Both the position numbers and the translations under genes were made by a program. From Paenibacillus sp. SY21-1 (GTDB lineage Bacteria > Bacillota > Bacilli > Paenibacillales > Paenibacillaceae), in the NCBI RefSeq assembly GCF_005222705.1, contig NZ_STGF01000005.1, positions 124,001 to 188,000 on the forward strand: a stretch of DNA of 64,000 nt, written 5' to 3'. The notes beneath the pieces were generated by a model. It did no database searches. It saw only the letters and a program-made list of their open reading frames with translations, and was not told the DNA's origin. Within the stretch, counting starts at the first letter, position 1, and every line of letters begins with the position of its first letter. Of this stretch, positions 18,044 through 26,427 are shown piece by piece.

Positions 18044-19109
18044 GGCAGACGGAATGAATTATGCGCCGGAGGGCAAGCCAAGCAAGGTCGTGGAGGAAGG
18101 GCAGTTTGTTATAGCTGCGGTCAGCCTGGATCATGGCCACATCTATGGCATGTGCAACGGACTGGTCGAGGCTGGTGCGACGCTGAAATGGGTATACGAT
18201 GCAGATCCTGAACGGGTGGAGGCTTTTTTGCAGAAGTATCCGCAGGCTAAAGCGGCGGAGACGCTGGAGCAGGTGCTTGAGGACGAGTCGGTTCAATTGG
18301 TAGCCGCTGCTGCGATTACCTCGCTTCGCGGTCCGCTGGGGGTGCGCGTGATGCACAGCGGCAAACATTATTTTACCGATAAGGCGCCGTTTACAACGCT
18401 GGAGCAATTGGAGGAGGCCCGCGCGGCTTATGAGCAAACGGGCAAAAAATATGCCGTATACTACAGCGAGCGGCTTCATGTGGAAAGCGCGGTATATGCC
18501 GGTCAACTGATCGAGCAGGGCGCGATAGGCCGAGTCGTCCAGGTGATGGGTCTTGGACCGCACCGTCTGAATGCAGCGAGCAGGCCGCAGTGGTTTTTTG
18601 AGAAGGAACAGTATGGAGGCATTATTTGCGACATTGGCTCGCATCAGGCGGAACAGTTTCTCTATTTTACAGGCAATAAAAACGCTACGGTGACGCGCAG
18701 TCAGATAGCCAATTACGCCAACAAGGAGTATCCCGAGCTTGAGGATTTCGGCGATATGACGCTGGTAGGCGAGAATGGCGCAACAGGCTATTTCCGCGTA
18801 GACTGGCTGACTCCGTCAGGTCTTGGCACATGGGGCGACGGGCGAACGCTTATTCTCGGAACCGAAGGCTATATCGAGATGCGCAAATATATTGATATTG
18901 CCAGAGACAAAGAGGGGGACCAGCTCTATCTGGTAAATGCCGACGGGGAGCAGCGCATGCAGCTTGGCGGCAAGGTAGGGTTCCCTTATTTCGGCCGACT
19001 GATTCTCGATTGCTTGAACGGAACGGAGTTTGCGATGACGCAGGAGCATACGTTTAAGGCGGCGGAATTATCCTTGCTTGCGCAAAAAAATGCGGTTAGA
19101 GTGGAATAG
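18036..19109 (+). CDS. Second Gfo/Idh/MocA family oxidoreductase
   Basis: This 357-residue protein is a divergent member of the Gfo/Idh/MocA family. The Rossmann segment reads AAVSLDHGHIYGMCNGLVEAG, so the usual GxGxxG is replaced by LDHGH. The EKP motif appears as TDKAPFTTLEQ, keeping the Lys. The C-terminal part has GGIICDIGSHQAEQFLYF, with the conserved His. The altered dinucleotide loop may mean different cofactor binding, or that the protein partners with the upstream enzyme. The start overlaps the preceding gene by eight bases, with AAAGGAGG just upstream, and a terminator follows directly. The family assignment is good; function is unknown. Confidence 0.82.
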   Translation: MSKADGMNYAPEGKPSKVVEEGQFVIAAVSLDHGHIYGMCNGLVEAGATLKWVYDADPERVEAFLQKYPQAKAAETLEQVLEDESVQLVAAAAITSLRGPLGVRVMHSGKHYFTDKAPFTTLEQLEEARAAYEQTGKKYAVYYSERLHVESAVYAGQLIEQGAIGRVVQVMGLGPHRLNAASRPQWFFEKEQYGGIICDIGSHQAEQFLYFTGNKNATVTRSQIANYANKEYPELEDFGDMTLVGENGATGYFRVDWLTPSGLGTWGDGRTLILGTEGYIEMRKYIDIARDKEGDQLYLVNADGEQRMQLGGKVGFPYFGRLILDCLNGTEFAMTQEHTFKAAELSLLAQKNAVRVE

Positions 19110-19118
19110 AAAATGCTG

Positions 19119-19163
19119 GAGACAGAGCGGATTGCACACGGTGCATCGTTCTGTCTCTTTTTT
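19119..19163 (+). terminator. Terminator after the Gfo/Idh pair
   Basis: GAGACAGAGCG (19119-19129) pairs with CGTTCTGTCTC (19147-19157) through one G-U pair, followed by six T residues. Confidence 0.88.
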
Positions 19164-19259
19164 ATCAACGTTTGGCCAATTAGCTGGGGCTAGGCTGGGG
19201 CCTTGCCTGCGATCGCGTAGATAGGGGGAACGGCAACTGCAAGCTCCAAATTCATTTAT

Positions 19260-19274
19260 TCAAAATAATTACGA
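19260..19274 (+). promoter_or_regulatory. Zur-like box 1
   Basis: TCAAAATAATTACGA matches the Bacillus Zur consensus TCGTAATNATTACGA at 12 of 14 defined positions. It lies just upstream of the -35 of the CobW-type gene. Confidence 0.6.
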
Positions 19275-19281
19275 TTAATCA

Positions 19282-19311
19282 TTGACGCAGCTGCCGAATT
19301 TTTGCTATACT
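19282..19311 (+). promoter_or_regulatory. SigA promoter of the zinc-starvation locus
   Basis: TTGACG (19282-19287) and TATACT (19306-19311) are 18 bases apart. Transcription would begin near 19318, inside Zur-like box 2. Confidence 0.7.
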
Positions 19312-19316
19312 CAAAA

Positions 19317-19331
19317 ACGTAATAATTACAA
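19317..19331 (+). promoter_or_regulatory. Zur-like box 2
   Basis: ACGTAATAATTACAA matches the Zur consensus at 12 of 14 positions and overlaps the predicted transcription start, a classic repressor position. Confidence 0.7.
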
Positions 19332-19334
19332 TTA

Positions 19335-19357
19335 ACCGGGTAGTCCGGTATTCTTTT
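19335..19357 (+). promoter_or_regulatory. Short terminator-like hairpin in the leader
   Basis: ACCGG (19335-19339) pairs with CCGGT (19345-19349), followed by ATTCTTTTT. The stem is short, but the layout is that of an early terminator or attenuator in the leader of the CobW-type gene. Confidence 0.35.
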
Positions 19358-19367
19358 TAAATGTTAA

Positions 19368-19382
19368 TCGTAATAATTACTT
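19368..19382 (+). promoter_or_regulatory. Zur-like box 3
   Basis: TCGTAATAATTACTT matches the Zur consensus at 12 of 14 positions, with a perfect left half. It lies about 50 bases downstream of the predicted start. Confidence 0.65.
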
Positions 19383-19404
19383 ATAATGAAGGCGGATGAG
19401 CCCT

Positions 19405-19442
19405 ATTCGTTTGGCGGCAGCCGGCGGGCTGGCTGAACGAAT
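19405..19442 (+). promoter_or_regulatory. Leader hairpin before the CobW-type gene
   Basis: ATTCGTT (19405-19411) pairs perfectly with AACGAAT (19436-19442), and CAGCC with GGCTG inside. It is not followed by a T-run. It may stabilise the leader or modulate translation. Confidence 0.35.
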
Positions 19443-19516
19443 GGCCGACTATGCGAGTGCATGAGCGACAGATATCCGCTTTATACAATACGTGCAAAAG
19501 GATGGAGCATTGAGCT

Positions 19517-20728
19517 ATGTCTAACGACAGAATTCCGGTAACTGTGTTAAGCGGCTATTTGGGCGCGGGTAAAACGACTCTTTTGAATCATATTCTAAAC
19601 AACAAGGATGGGCTTCGGGTCGCTGTCATCGTCAACGATATGAGCGAAGTGAATATAGACGCGGCGTTAGTTAAAGGCGGCGGCAGCCTTTCGCGTACAG
19701 AAGAGACGCTTGTGGACATGTCCAACGGCTGCATCTGCTGTACGCTGCGGGAAGACCTTCTGCGCGAAGTCGAGAGCTTGGCGCGTGAAGGCAGGTTCGA
19801 TTACATTCTAATCGAATCAACGGGAATCGGCGAGCCGCTCCCTGTCGCCCAAACCTTCAGCTACATCGATGAAGAGCAGGGAATCGATTTGACCAAGCTT
19901 TGCCGGTTGGACTGCATGGTAACAGTCGTAGATGCTTATCGCTTCTGGCATGACTATTCCTCCTGCGAGACGCTGCTTGAGCGGGCGCAGGCGGTAGACG
20001 AGAACGATACTCGCGAGGTCGTTGATCTTCTCATCGATCAAATTGAGTTTTGCGATGTGCTGGTGCTCAACAAATGCGACAGAGTAAGCGAAACCGAGCT
20101 TGCCGATCTGGAACGGGTATTGCGGACCTTGCAGCCTGGCGCAAAGCTGATTCGCGCCATCAACGGTCAAATCGACCCGAAGGAGATTTTGAATACCGGA
20201 CTGTTCGATTTCGACAGGGCAAGTCAATCGGCAGGCTGGATCAAGGAAATGGAAGCCGCGTCGCATACGCCTGAAACGGAAGAATACGGTATCGCTTCGT
20301 TTGTTTATGAACGGCCCAAGCCGTTTCATCCGCAGCGCTTGATGGAATGGATGGAGCAATGGCCGGAATCGGTCGTGCGGGCAAAGGGGATGGTGTGGCT
20401 GGCGACTCGGCATGATCAGGCGCAGAGCTTGAGCCAGGCGGGGCCGTCCATTCAGTTCGGTCCTGCCGGCCTATGGGCCGCAGCGTTGCCGGATGAGGAG
20501 CGGGAGGCGCTGCTGTCCGAGGAGCCTGAGCTCGCGGCAGCCTGGAGCGAGCCGTACGGCGATCGGGCAAGCAAAATCGTGCTTATCGGCATTGATATGG
20601 ACCGGAGGCTCCTTACGAAGTCGCTGGATGATTGCCTGTTGACCGAGGCTGAATATGAACTGAATTGGAGCGACTTTGAGGACAACTTCCCTGGCGCGCA
20701 GGACGAGCGCGAGCTGCTGAGCCATTGA
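19517..20728 (+). CDS. CobW/COG0523 GTPase, zinc metallochaperone type
   Basis: This 403-residue cytosolic G3E GTPase resembles YciC/ZagA/ZigA proteins, which are thought to deliver zinc to essential enzymes when zinc is scarce. The P-loop is GYLGAGKTT (13-21). The diagnostic metal-binding motif [10 protein letters not shown] places Cys72, Cys74 and Cys75. Further GTPase motifs are ESTGIGEP and NKCD. The C-terminal CobW_C domain spans about 270-400. Three Zur-like boxes around the promoter strongly support zinc-responsive control, as for yciC in B. subtilis. The adjacent zinc-independent L33 gene agrees. The stretch after the last His-containing region is acidic, with no long His-rich tail. 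The metal is inferred from regulation and neighbours. Confidence 0.9.
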   Translation: MSNDRIPVTVLSGYLGAGKTTLLNHILNNKDGLRVAVIVNDMSEVNIDAALVKGGGSLSRTEETLVDMSNGCICCTLREDLLREVESLAREGRFDYILIESTGIGEPLPVAQTFSYIDEEQGIDLTKLCRLDCMVTVVDAYRFWHDYSSCETLLERAQAVDENDTREVVDLLIDQIEFCDVLVLNKCDRVSETELADLERVLRTLQPGAKLIRAINGQIDPKEILNTGLFDFDRASQSAGWIKEMEAASHTPETEEYGIASFVYERPKPFHPQRLMEWMEQWPESVVRAKGMVWLATRHDQAQSLSQAGPSIQFGPAGLWAAALPDEEREALLSEEPELAAAWSEPYGDRASKIVLIGIDMDRRLLTKSLDDCLLTEAEYELNWSDFEDNFPGAQDERELLSH

Positions 20729-20845
20729 TCCGGCAACTTTATGGATGGTGAAACGCATAGCTGTCCCAGCCCTTCGATTCTTTTCCAAAAAAGCTCATGC
20801 AGGAATAGTAGGTTCAAACAACATAACCCCGGGAGGTGAACGACA

Positions 20846-20995
20846 ATGAGAGTAACGATTACGCTTGCATGCACGGAGACGGGCGATCGCAATTACACGA
20901 CGACTAAAAACAAACGTACGAATCCGGAGCGTCTGGAGCTCAAAAAATATTGCCCGCGCTTGAAGCGCGTAACGCTGCATCGGGAAACGAGATAG
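20846..20995 (+). CDS. rpmG: Ribosomal protein L33, zinc-independent form
   Basis: This 49-residue protein is ribosomal L33 of the large subunit. It starts [17 protein letters not shown] and ends [10 protein letters not shown]. Zinc-binding L33 proteins have two CxxC pairs. Here the first pair is Cys9-x-x-Thr12 and the second Cys36-x-x-Leu39, so two of four ligands are missing and zinc cannot be held by the normal ribbon. Such C-minus paralogues are typically made under zinc starvation to spare zinc on ribosomes. A strong GGGAGGTGA lies six bases before the ATG. It follows the CobW-type gene by about 115 bases with no visible promoter or Zur box of its own, so it is probably co-transcribed. 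Confidence 0.93.
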   Translation: MRVTITLACTETGDRNYTTTKNKRTNPERLELKKYCPRLKRVTLHRETR

Positions 20996-21121
20996 AGGGA
21001 TGGTGAGGCGGCTGGACTTGCTGCACGCGCAGCGTAGCACAGCCGTCTTTTGTTTGCGGCAACAATGGAGTTCACGATCGATGTTCGGGTAAAGAATGGG
21101 ACACAGCAAGGGAGACTATGT

Positions 21122-22702
21122 ATGAAAAACAAAATTCATCAAGTAAGTAAATGGCTGATGATTTTCGTTGCGATAACGCTATGCTCGGCATGGCTAACCG
21201 CATGCGGCGACAGCAATGGCAGCAGCAAGGCAGCCGACACAAAAAATGATCAGGCGGGGCTTAAAAGCGTAACTATCATTCGCAATTTCAAAACGGCGAG
21301 CCTTGATCCCCATAATAGCTGGGAAACGCTGCGCGCAGGAATAACGGAGACGCTTGTCCGCTTGAACGACAAGCTTGAACTTGCGCCATGGCTGGCTACG
21401 CAATGGGAAGCGGAGGACGCGAACACCTGGCATTTTACGATTCGCGATGGGGTCAGCTTTCAGGATGGTACCAAGCTTGACGCAGCAGCGGTCAAGGCTT
21501 CCTTTGAACGCGGAATAGCGGCAAGCGGGGTGCTGAAAAGCGCTTTAAACATTTCCGAGATGCACGCAGAGGGCCAGCAGCTGACGATTGTGACAAAAGA
21601 GCCTCATCCGTCGCTCCCCTCCGAACTGGTCAATCCGTACGCTTCCATTATCAGTACGGCGGCAGAGAAGCAGATGGGAACCGAGGCGTTCAATCAAGCG
21701 CCGGTAGGCACAGGGCCTTACAAGGTAATCACATTTACGCCTAATTTGGAGGCCGAGCTTGAGGCTAATTCTGCATACTGGGACGGAAAGCCCAAGCTTG
21801 ACCGCATCTTATATAAATTCAACGAGGACAGCAATGTACGGGCGCTTGCGCTGCAATCGGGCGAGGCGGATATCGTATACTCCATACCTGCCGAGTCGGT
21901 TGCAACGATCGAACAGAACGATAAGCTTCATGTCGAATCGATTGCGGGCCTTCGCGCGCATTATTTGCTCTACAACGAGCAAAAAAAGGTTATGGCGGAT
22001 CGAAAGGTGCGCCAAGCGCTGGATTTGCTGCTGGATCGCGATAGCATCGCGCGCGATGTGATGCTTGGGCACGGAACGCCCGCTACAGGTCCTTTTAATG
22101 CCAATTTGCCGTTTGGCTTTCAAGATGATGCGCCTGCGGCGAATGCGGAGGAGGCGCTTAAGCTGCTGGAGGAGGCCGGATTCCGTAAACATGCGTCTGG
22201 CGGATTGGAAAAGGACGGAAAGCCGCTAGCGCTGACGCTGGCCACTTACGGGGCCCGTCCAGAGCTGCCGCTGATCGCGCAGCTGCTTCAGTCCAATGCA
22301 GCCAAAATCGGCGTTGAGATTAAGCTGATTACCGTTGAAAATGCAGATACGTATATTCGGGAAAATAAAGATTGGGATATCGTAACGTATAGCAACTTAA
22401 CCGCGCCGCGGGGCGATGGAGGATATTTTCTGAATTCCGCTTTTATGCCTGGAGGAGCGCTAAACGGTACGGAGGTGAACGATCAGGCGATTGCTGAGGT
22501 CGTCCACAAGCTTAACGCGGCGACCGATGTTGCTGAACGCGTGCAATTAACCAAAGAGGCGGCGGCGCGCGTGCTTGAACAAGTCCATCATTCCTATGTC
22601 GTCTACCCGAATCTGATTGTAGGCGTTAATGATCGGATCGCGGACTGGAAGCCTGGCGCCGAGGAGTATTATATTGTAACAGCGGCTATGGATGTGAGCT
22701 AA
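21122..22702 (+). CDS. Nik/Opp/Cnt-type substrate-binding lipoprotein
   Basis: This 526-residue lipoprotein is the extracytoplasmic binding component of the ABC importer encoded downstream. Its signal peptide ends in a lipobox, LTAC with Cys28. The mature part is a family-5 solute-binding protein: SLDPHNSWETLRAGITETL, then WHFTIRDGVSFQDGTKLDAAAVKASF, VGTGPYKV and AYWDGKPKLDRI. These features are closer to the nickel/metallophore group (NikA, CntA) than to oligopeptide OppA. I chose the ATG at 21122 because AAGGGAG is seven bases upstream and it begins the signal peptide. The zinc-starvation context suggests a zinc-metallophore or zinc-chelate ligand, but no metallophore synthesis genes are present. 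Nickel or peptides remain possible. Confidence 0.85.
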   Translation: MKNKIHQVSKWLMIFVAITLCSAWLTACGDSNGSSKAADTKNDQAGLKSVTIIRNFKTASLDPHNSWETLRAGITETLVRLNDKLELAPWLATQWEAEDANTWHFTIRDGVSFQDGTKLDAAAVKASFERGIAASGVLKSALNISEMHAEGQQLTIVTKEPHPSLPSELVNPYASIISTAAEKQMGTEAFNQAPVGTGPYKVITFTPNLEAELEANSAYWDGKPKLDRILYKFNEDSNVRALALQSGEADIVYSIPAESVATIEQNDKLHVESIAGLRAHYLLYNEQKKVMADRKVRQALDLLLDRDSIARDVMLGHGTPATGPFNANLPFGFQDDAPAANAEEALKLLEEAGFRKHASGGLEKDGKPLALTLATYGARPELPLIAQLLQSNAAKIGVEIKLITVENADTYIRENKDWDIVTYSNLTAPRGDGGYFLNSAFMPGGALNGTEVNDQAIAEVVHKLNAATDVAERVQLTKEAAARVLEQVHHSYVVYPNLIVGVNDRIADWKPGAEEYYIVTAAMDVS

Positions 22703-22703
22703 C

Positions 22704-23648
22704 ATGCTTAGAATGATTGGAGAACGGGGGCTGCAGCTGCTTGTCGTATGGTTTGCGCTCTCGCTCCTTACCTTTTGTCTAATGAAGCTGGCGCCAGGCG
22801 ATCCGGTTCTGCTTATGCTTGAAGCGGATCATGTAGCCGTATCTCAGCAGGACGAGGAGGAGCTGCGTCAGCAGCTTGGCTTCAATCAGCCCGTCATTGT
22901 GCAATATGGACAGTGGCTGATGAAGCTCCTGCAGCTTGATCTTGGCTACTCTTATATGAAAGGCAAGCCGGTGCTGGACGAGATGTTATACCGTTTGCCT
23001 GCCACCTTGCAGCTAACGGCCGGCGGCCTGCTGGTGATGCTCCTCATTGCGCTGCCGCTGGGCGTGCTGTCCGCCCGCTATCAGAACAGGCTTGCCGATC
23101 ATGTTAGCCGGATTTTTGCCCTCGCAGGGTCCTCGATTCCGTTGTTTTGGCTAGGCTTGCTGCTTATTTATTATTTGTCCTACCAGCTGAATTGGCTTCC
23201 GATGATGGGACAAGGCTCCTGGAGACATCTGGTTCTGCCTTCGCTTACGCTAGGCATCGGGCTTGCGGCAGAGTATTCCCGTTTGCTGCGGGCCGGATTG
23301 CTGGAGACCCTGTCGATGGATTACGTGCGAGCCGCCAGGGCAAGAGGGCTGGCGGAATGGCGCGTCATGGGCTTCCATGCCATGAGAGCCGCGCTGCTGC
23401 CGGTTATCACGGTTTGCGGCATGAGCATCGGCAGCTTGCTGGCGGGCTCGGTCGTTACGGAAACGCTGTTCTCTTGGCCGGGACTCGGATCGATGGCGGT
23501 TTCCGCTATTTTTGAACGGGATTATCCGGTTATTCAAGGCTTTGTTTTGCTTATGGGCTTGGCTGTTGTCGCTACCAATTTGCTGGTTGATATAAGCTAT
23601 GGCCTGCTGGACCCGCGTGTCAAAAGGCGGAAAGGGAGGTGGATCTAA
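22704..23648 (+). CDS. ABC permease, NikB/DppB/CntB type
   Basis: This 314-residue inner-membrane permease has about six transmembrane helices. It starts one base after the binding protein's stop. The N-terminal LKLAPGDPVLLMLEA region is typical of the DppB/NikB side of the family. The cytoplasmic EAA coupling loop is seen in YVRAARARGLAEWRVMGFHAMRAALLPVI, of which I note the ARARGL core at about residue 215. It would form a heterodimeric channel with the next gene's product. The spacing shows tight operon structure. Substrate is inferred only from the zinc-related neighbours. Confidence 0.88.
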   Translation: MLRMIGERGLQLLVVWFALSLLTFCLMKLAPGDPVLLMLEADHVAVSQQDEEELRQQLGFNQPVIVQYGQWLMKLLQLDLGYSYMKGKPVLDEMLYRLPATLQLTAGGLLVMLLIALPLGVLSARYQNRLADHVSRIFALAGSSIPLFWLGLLLIYYLSYQLNWLPMMGQGSWRHLVLPSLTLGIGLAAEYSRLLRAGLLETLSMDYVRAARARGLAEWRVMGFHAMRAALLPVITVCGMSIGSLLAGSVVTETLFSWPGLGSMAVSAIFERDYPVIQGFVLLMGLAVVATNLLVDISYGLLDPRVKRRKGRWI

Positions 23649-23649
23649 C

Positions 23650-24513
23650 ATGGAGCTGACGAAAATCGGACAAAAGTCGATGCGGCAACGCCTGCTAATG
23701 CCTTTTCTGCATATGCCGCTTGCGGGGATCGGTCTTGCGTTGCTTGCAGCGCTGCTGCTGCTTGCTTATATCGGGCCGCTTATATGGCCGAATGATCCGC
23801 TGACCGTCGATATGTCGAAGCGGCTGCTTGCGCCAAGCTGGCAATATCCGCTGGGGACGGATCATTTGGGCCGCTGTCTGTTTGGACGGCTTGCCGCCGG
23901 CGCCCAGACCACGCTTTCCGTCGCGGTGCTGGCGCTGGTCGCTATGGCGCTTATCGGCATACCCGCCGGACTGCTGGCCGGCTACCGCCGCGGTCGCATA
24001 GATGCGTGGTTAATGCGAATCGTGGATACGGTTGGAGCGTTCCCGGATTTTATTATGGTCATTGCTTTTACAGGCTTTCTTGGGCCCAGCTTGTTTAATC
24101 TGATTTTGTCGGTCGTGCTGGTGAACTGGATCGGCTACGCCAGGCTCGTGCGGGGTATTGCGCTGTCCGAACGGGAGAAGGAATATGTGCTGGCTGCCCG
24201 TGCCGCCGGAAGCAGCGGCTTGATGATCGTCTGGCGCCATTTGCTGCCGAACATCATCTCTCCGGTCATTGTGCTTGCGGCGCTTGATATCGGCAAAATC
24301 ATTCTGATGGTGGCGTCGCTGTCATACGTCGGACTTGGTGCGCAGCCCCCGTCTCCTGAATGGGGAGCGATGCTGAACGACGGGAGAGCCTACTTTCAGA
24401 GCCATCCCTCCTTAATGCTGTATCCTGGGCTGGCGATTATGCTGGTCGTTGTTGCGTTTAATCTGCTGAGCGAAGGACTGCGCGACAAGCTCGACGTCAG
24501 AGGAAGGAAGTGA
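23650..24513 (+). CDS. ABC permease, NikC/DppC/CntC type
   Basis: This 287-residue inner-membrane permease is the partner of the upstream NikB-like protein. It has an N-terminal helix, the family motif YPLGTDHLGRCLFGRLAAGA and an EAA loop with VLAARAAGSSGLMIVWRHLLPN. The C-terminus, LNLLSEGLRDKLD-like FNLLSEGLRDKLDVRGRK, is characteristic of DppC/NikC. I use the ATG at 23650, nine bases after GGGAGGT; an ATG at 23599 would overlap the previous gene extensively and has no good ribosome binding site. It starts one base after the upstream stop. Confidence 0.88.
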   Translation: MELTKIGQKSMRQRLLMPFLHMPLAGIGLALLAALLLLAYIGPLIWPNDPLTVDMSKRLLAPSWQYPLGTDHLGRCLFGRLAAGAQTTLSVAVLALVAMALIGIPAGLLAGYRRGRIDAWLMRIVDTVGAFPDFIMVIAFTGFLGPSLFNLILSVVLVNWIGYARLVRGIALSEREKEYVLAARAAGSSGLMIVWRHLLPNIISPVIVLAALDIGKIILMVASLSYVGLGAQPPSPEWGAMLNDGRAYFQSHPSLMLYPGLAIMLVVVAFNLLSEGLRDKLDVRGRK

Positions 24514-24519
24514 GCGTGC

Positions 24520-25467
24520 ATGCTGCAGCTCGAACATTTGTACATTTGCGTTCATAAAGGCAAGGAGCACCGCATGCTGATCAAGGATTTGTCGCTAACG
24601 CTGGCGCCCGGAGAGACGCTTGCGCTGGTCGGTGAAAGCGGAAGCGGGAAAAGCGTTACAGCTAACGCGATTATGGGCACGCTGCCCTCGGGGATGCTGG
24701 TGAGCGGAGGCAGTTTGCTGCTGGGTGGCGTGGACTTGCTGGCGCTACCGGCTAAAAGTCGGAGAAAGCTGCTCGGGACGACGGCGGGCATGGTTTTTCA
24801 AAATTATTTGGGCAGCTTTACGCCGTTTATTCGAGTAGGCGCTCAAATGTCCGAGACGCTGCGGAGCCATAAACGGCTTACCCGCGAGCAGGCAAAAATG
24901 GAGGCGCTGGCTTGGCTGGAGGAGGCCGGACTGCCTGCGGAACGGATATTCGGGAGTTATCCGTACCAGCTTAGCGGAGGGCAGCTGCAGCGGGCGGCGA
25001 TCGCTACGGCGATGATGCTGAAGCCGCGTCTCCTTATCGTCGATGAACCGACGACAGCGCTCGATGTGCTTGCGGCGGAACTGGTGCTCAATCTGCTGAT
25101 GAAGCTGCAGCAACAGACCGGCTGTGCAGTGCTGCTTATCTCGCATGATTTGCGCCAAGCGCTTAAGCGGGCTGACCAGGTAGCCGTGATGAAGGATGGC
25201 AGGCTCGTCGAATACGGAACAGCAGAGCAGCTGCAGCAGCATGCCAGCCATCCTTATACGCGCATGCTGCTGGAAGCGAAGCCAGGACTTGCGGAACTAG
25301 AGGCAAGCCGATCAGGAGCGATCGATGTCCGCCAAGCGGCTGCCAATGATTCAGGAAGTGCAAAGAGGAAGCTTGCCCGAAGTGCCGGCTACGCGGGACC
25401 GGACAGCGGCGAGGAGCCCTTGTTCTATCACGAAACGTTCGGCAGCGAAGGGAGCGGGAGAGCATGA
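24520..25467 (+). CDS. ABC ATPase, NikD/DppD/CntD type
   Basis: This 315-residue ATPase powers the importer. Walker A is GESGSGKSVTAN, the signature is LSGGQLQRAAIA, Walker B is LLIVDEPTTALD, and the H-loop is LLISHDL. About 50 residues beyond the core (from residue 265) are low in conservation and end PLFYHETFGSEGSGRA. This is where DppD/OppD proteins often carry the oligopeptide C-terminal extension; here no Cys cluster is visible, so the iron-sulphur-like motif of some peptide ATPases is absent. The stop overlaps the next ATPase gene by ATGA. Confident as an ABC ATPase. Confidence 0.88.
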   Translation: MLQLEHLYICVHKGKEHRMLIKDLSLTLAPGETLALVGESGSGKSVTANAIMGTLPSGMLVSGGSLLLGGVDLLALPAKSRRKLLGTTAGMVFQNYLGSFTPFIRVGAQMSETLRSHKRLTREQAKMEALAWLEEAGLPAERIFGSYPYQLSGGQLQRAAIATAMMLKPRLLIVDEPTTALDVLAAELVLNLLMKLQQQTGCAVLLISHDLRQALKRADQVAVMKDGRLVEYGTAEQLQQHASHPYTRMLLEAKPGLAELEASRSGAIDVRQAAANDSGSAKRKLARSAGYAGPDSGEEPLFYHETFGSEGSGRA

Positions 25468-26243
25468 CGACATTGCTTGCGGCAACTAATCTGCACAAGC
25501 GGTACGGGAATTACGCTGAACCTGTTCACGCTTTGCGAGGCGTTTCGCTGGAAGTGAATGAGGGAGAATGCGTTGCAGTTATCGGAGAAAGCGGAAGCGG
25601 GAAAAGCTCGCTGATCAAGGCGCTGCTTGCGCTGGAAACGCCCGACGAAGGGGAGGTGCTGCTGAATGGGCAAGCTTTGTTCAGGCTGCGCCCCCGAGAA
25701 CTGCGCGCGGCTCGCAGACAAATGCAGGTTGTTTTTCAGAATCCGTCTGCAGCGCTTAATCCTCGCCTGCCGATCTGGCGTTCTATTATGGAGCCGTTGG
25801 ATAATTTCAAGGACGTGACGCCCGGATTTTTGAAGGAGGTTCGGCATTCCCGAAAGGAGACGGCATACAGGCTGCTGCAGACGGTAGGGCTTGACGCGTC
25901 CCATCTCCAGCGTTACCCGCATGAGCTGAGCGGCGGTCAACAGCAGCGGGCTGCGATTGCACGGGGCATCAGCCTGGGACCCAAGCTGCTTATTTGCGAT
26001 GAGCCGACCTCCAGCCTGGATGTATCTGTACAGGCGCAAATGCTGAAGCTGCTGGCGCGTCTTAAAGAGGAGTTGGGGATGGCTTGCTTGTTCATTACCC
26101 ATGATCTGGCTGCAGCGAGCATGCTTTGTGACCGGTTTATGGTCATGAAGGACGGCGAAGCCGTTGACCGATTTAATAGCGGAGAGCTCCTTGGCGGCGG
26201 CAGGCATCCTTATACGAGGCGGCTTGCGCAAGCTGCGCTTTAA
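25464..26243 (+). CDS. ABC ATPase, NikE/DppF/CntF type
   Basis: This 259-residue ATPase is the second motor subunit of the importer. It has Walker A GESGSGKSSLIK, signature LSGGQQQRAAIA, Walker B LLICDEPTSSLD and H-loop LFITHDL. The motif VVFQNPSAALNPRLP near the Q-loop is typical of the DppF/NikE subfamily. It overlaps the preceding gene by four bases and is followed by two terminators, so it closes the locus that begins with the CobW-type GTPase. The complete set (binding protein, two permeases, two ATPases) makes a functional importer likely. Confidence 0.88.
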   Translation: MTTLLAATNLHKRYGNYAEPVHALRGVSLEVNEGECVAVIGESGSGKSSLIKALLALETPDEGEVLLNGQALFRLRPRELRAARRQMQVVFQNPSAALNPRLPIWRSIMEPLDNFKDVTPGFLKEVRHSRKETAYRLLQTVGLDASHLQRYPHELSGGQQQRAAIARGISLGPKLLICDEPTSSLDVSVQAQMLKLLARLKEELGMACLFITHDLAAASMLCDRFMVMKDGEAVDRFNSGELLGGGRHPYTRRLAQAAL

Positions 26244-26314
26244 GCATTTGTTATTTTCTAAGAATAAGCGGTTTCCATGCCAGAGCTGCGGCGGAACGCC
26301 AGAGTTGTTTTTTT

Positions 26315-26342
26315 GCCCTTGCCTCTTGCGGCAGGGGCTTTC
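26315..26342 (+). terminator. First terminator after the importer
   Basis: GCCCTTGCC (26315-26323) pairs with GGCAGGGGC (26330-26338) with one G-U pair, followed by TTTCG. Confidence 0.65.
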
Positions 26343-26351
26343 GTATTATTA

Positions 26352-26382
26352 GGTCAACCAGAATGTTCTGGTTGGCCTTTTT
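26352..26382 (+). terminator. Second terminator after the importer
   Basis: GGTCAACCAGAA (26352-26363) pairs with TTCTGGTTGGCC (26366-26377) almost completely, with the innermost bases forming the loop, and five T residues follow. Confidence 0.85.
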
Positions 26383-26427
26383 GTCGTTAAAGGGAGGATA
26401 GAAGAACTTAATTTCATAAACCAAAAG

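Noticed and set aside
24520..26243. Oligopeptide (Opp/Dpp) transporter as the primary call
   Set aside because: The ATPases alone fit this, but the NikA/CntA-like binding protein and the zinc-regulated context make a metal or metallophore importer more likely.
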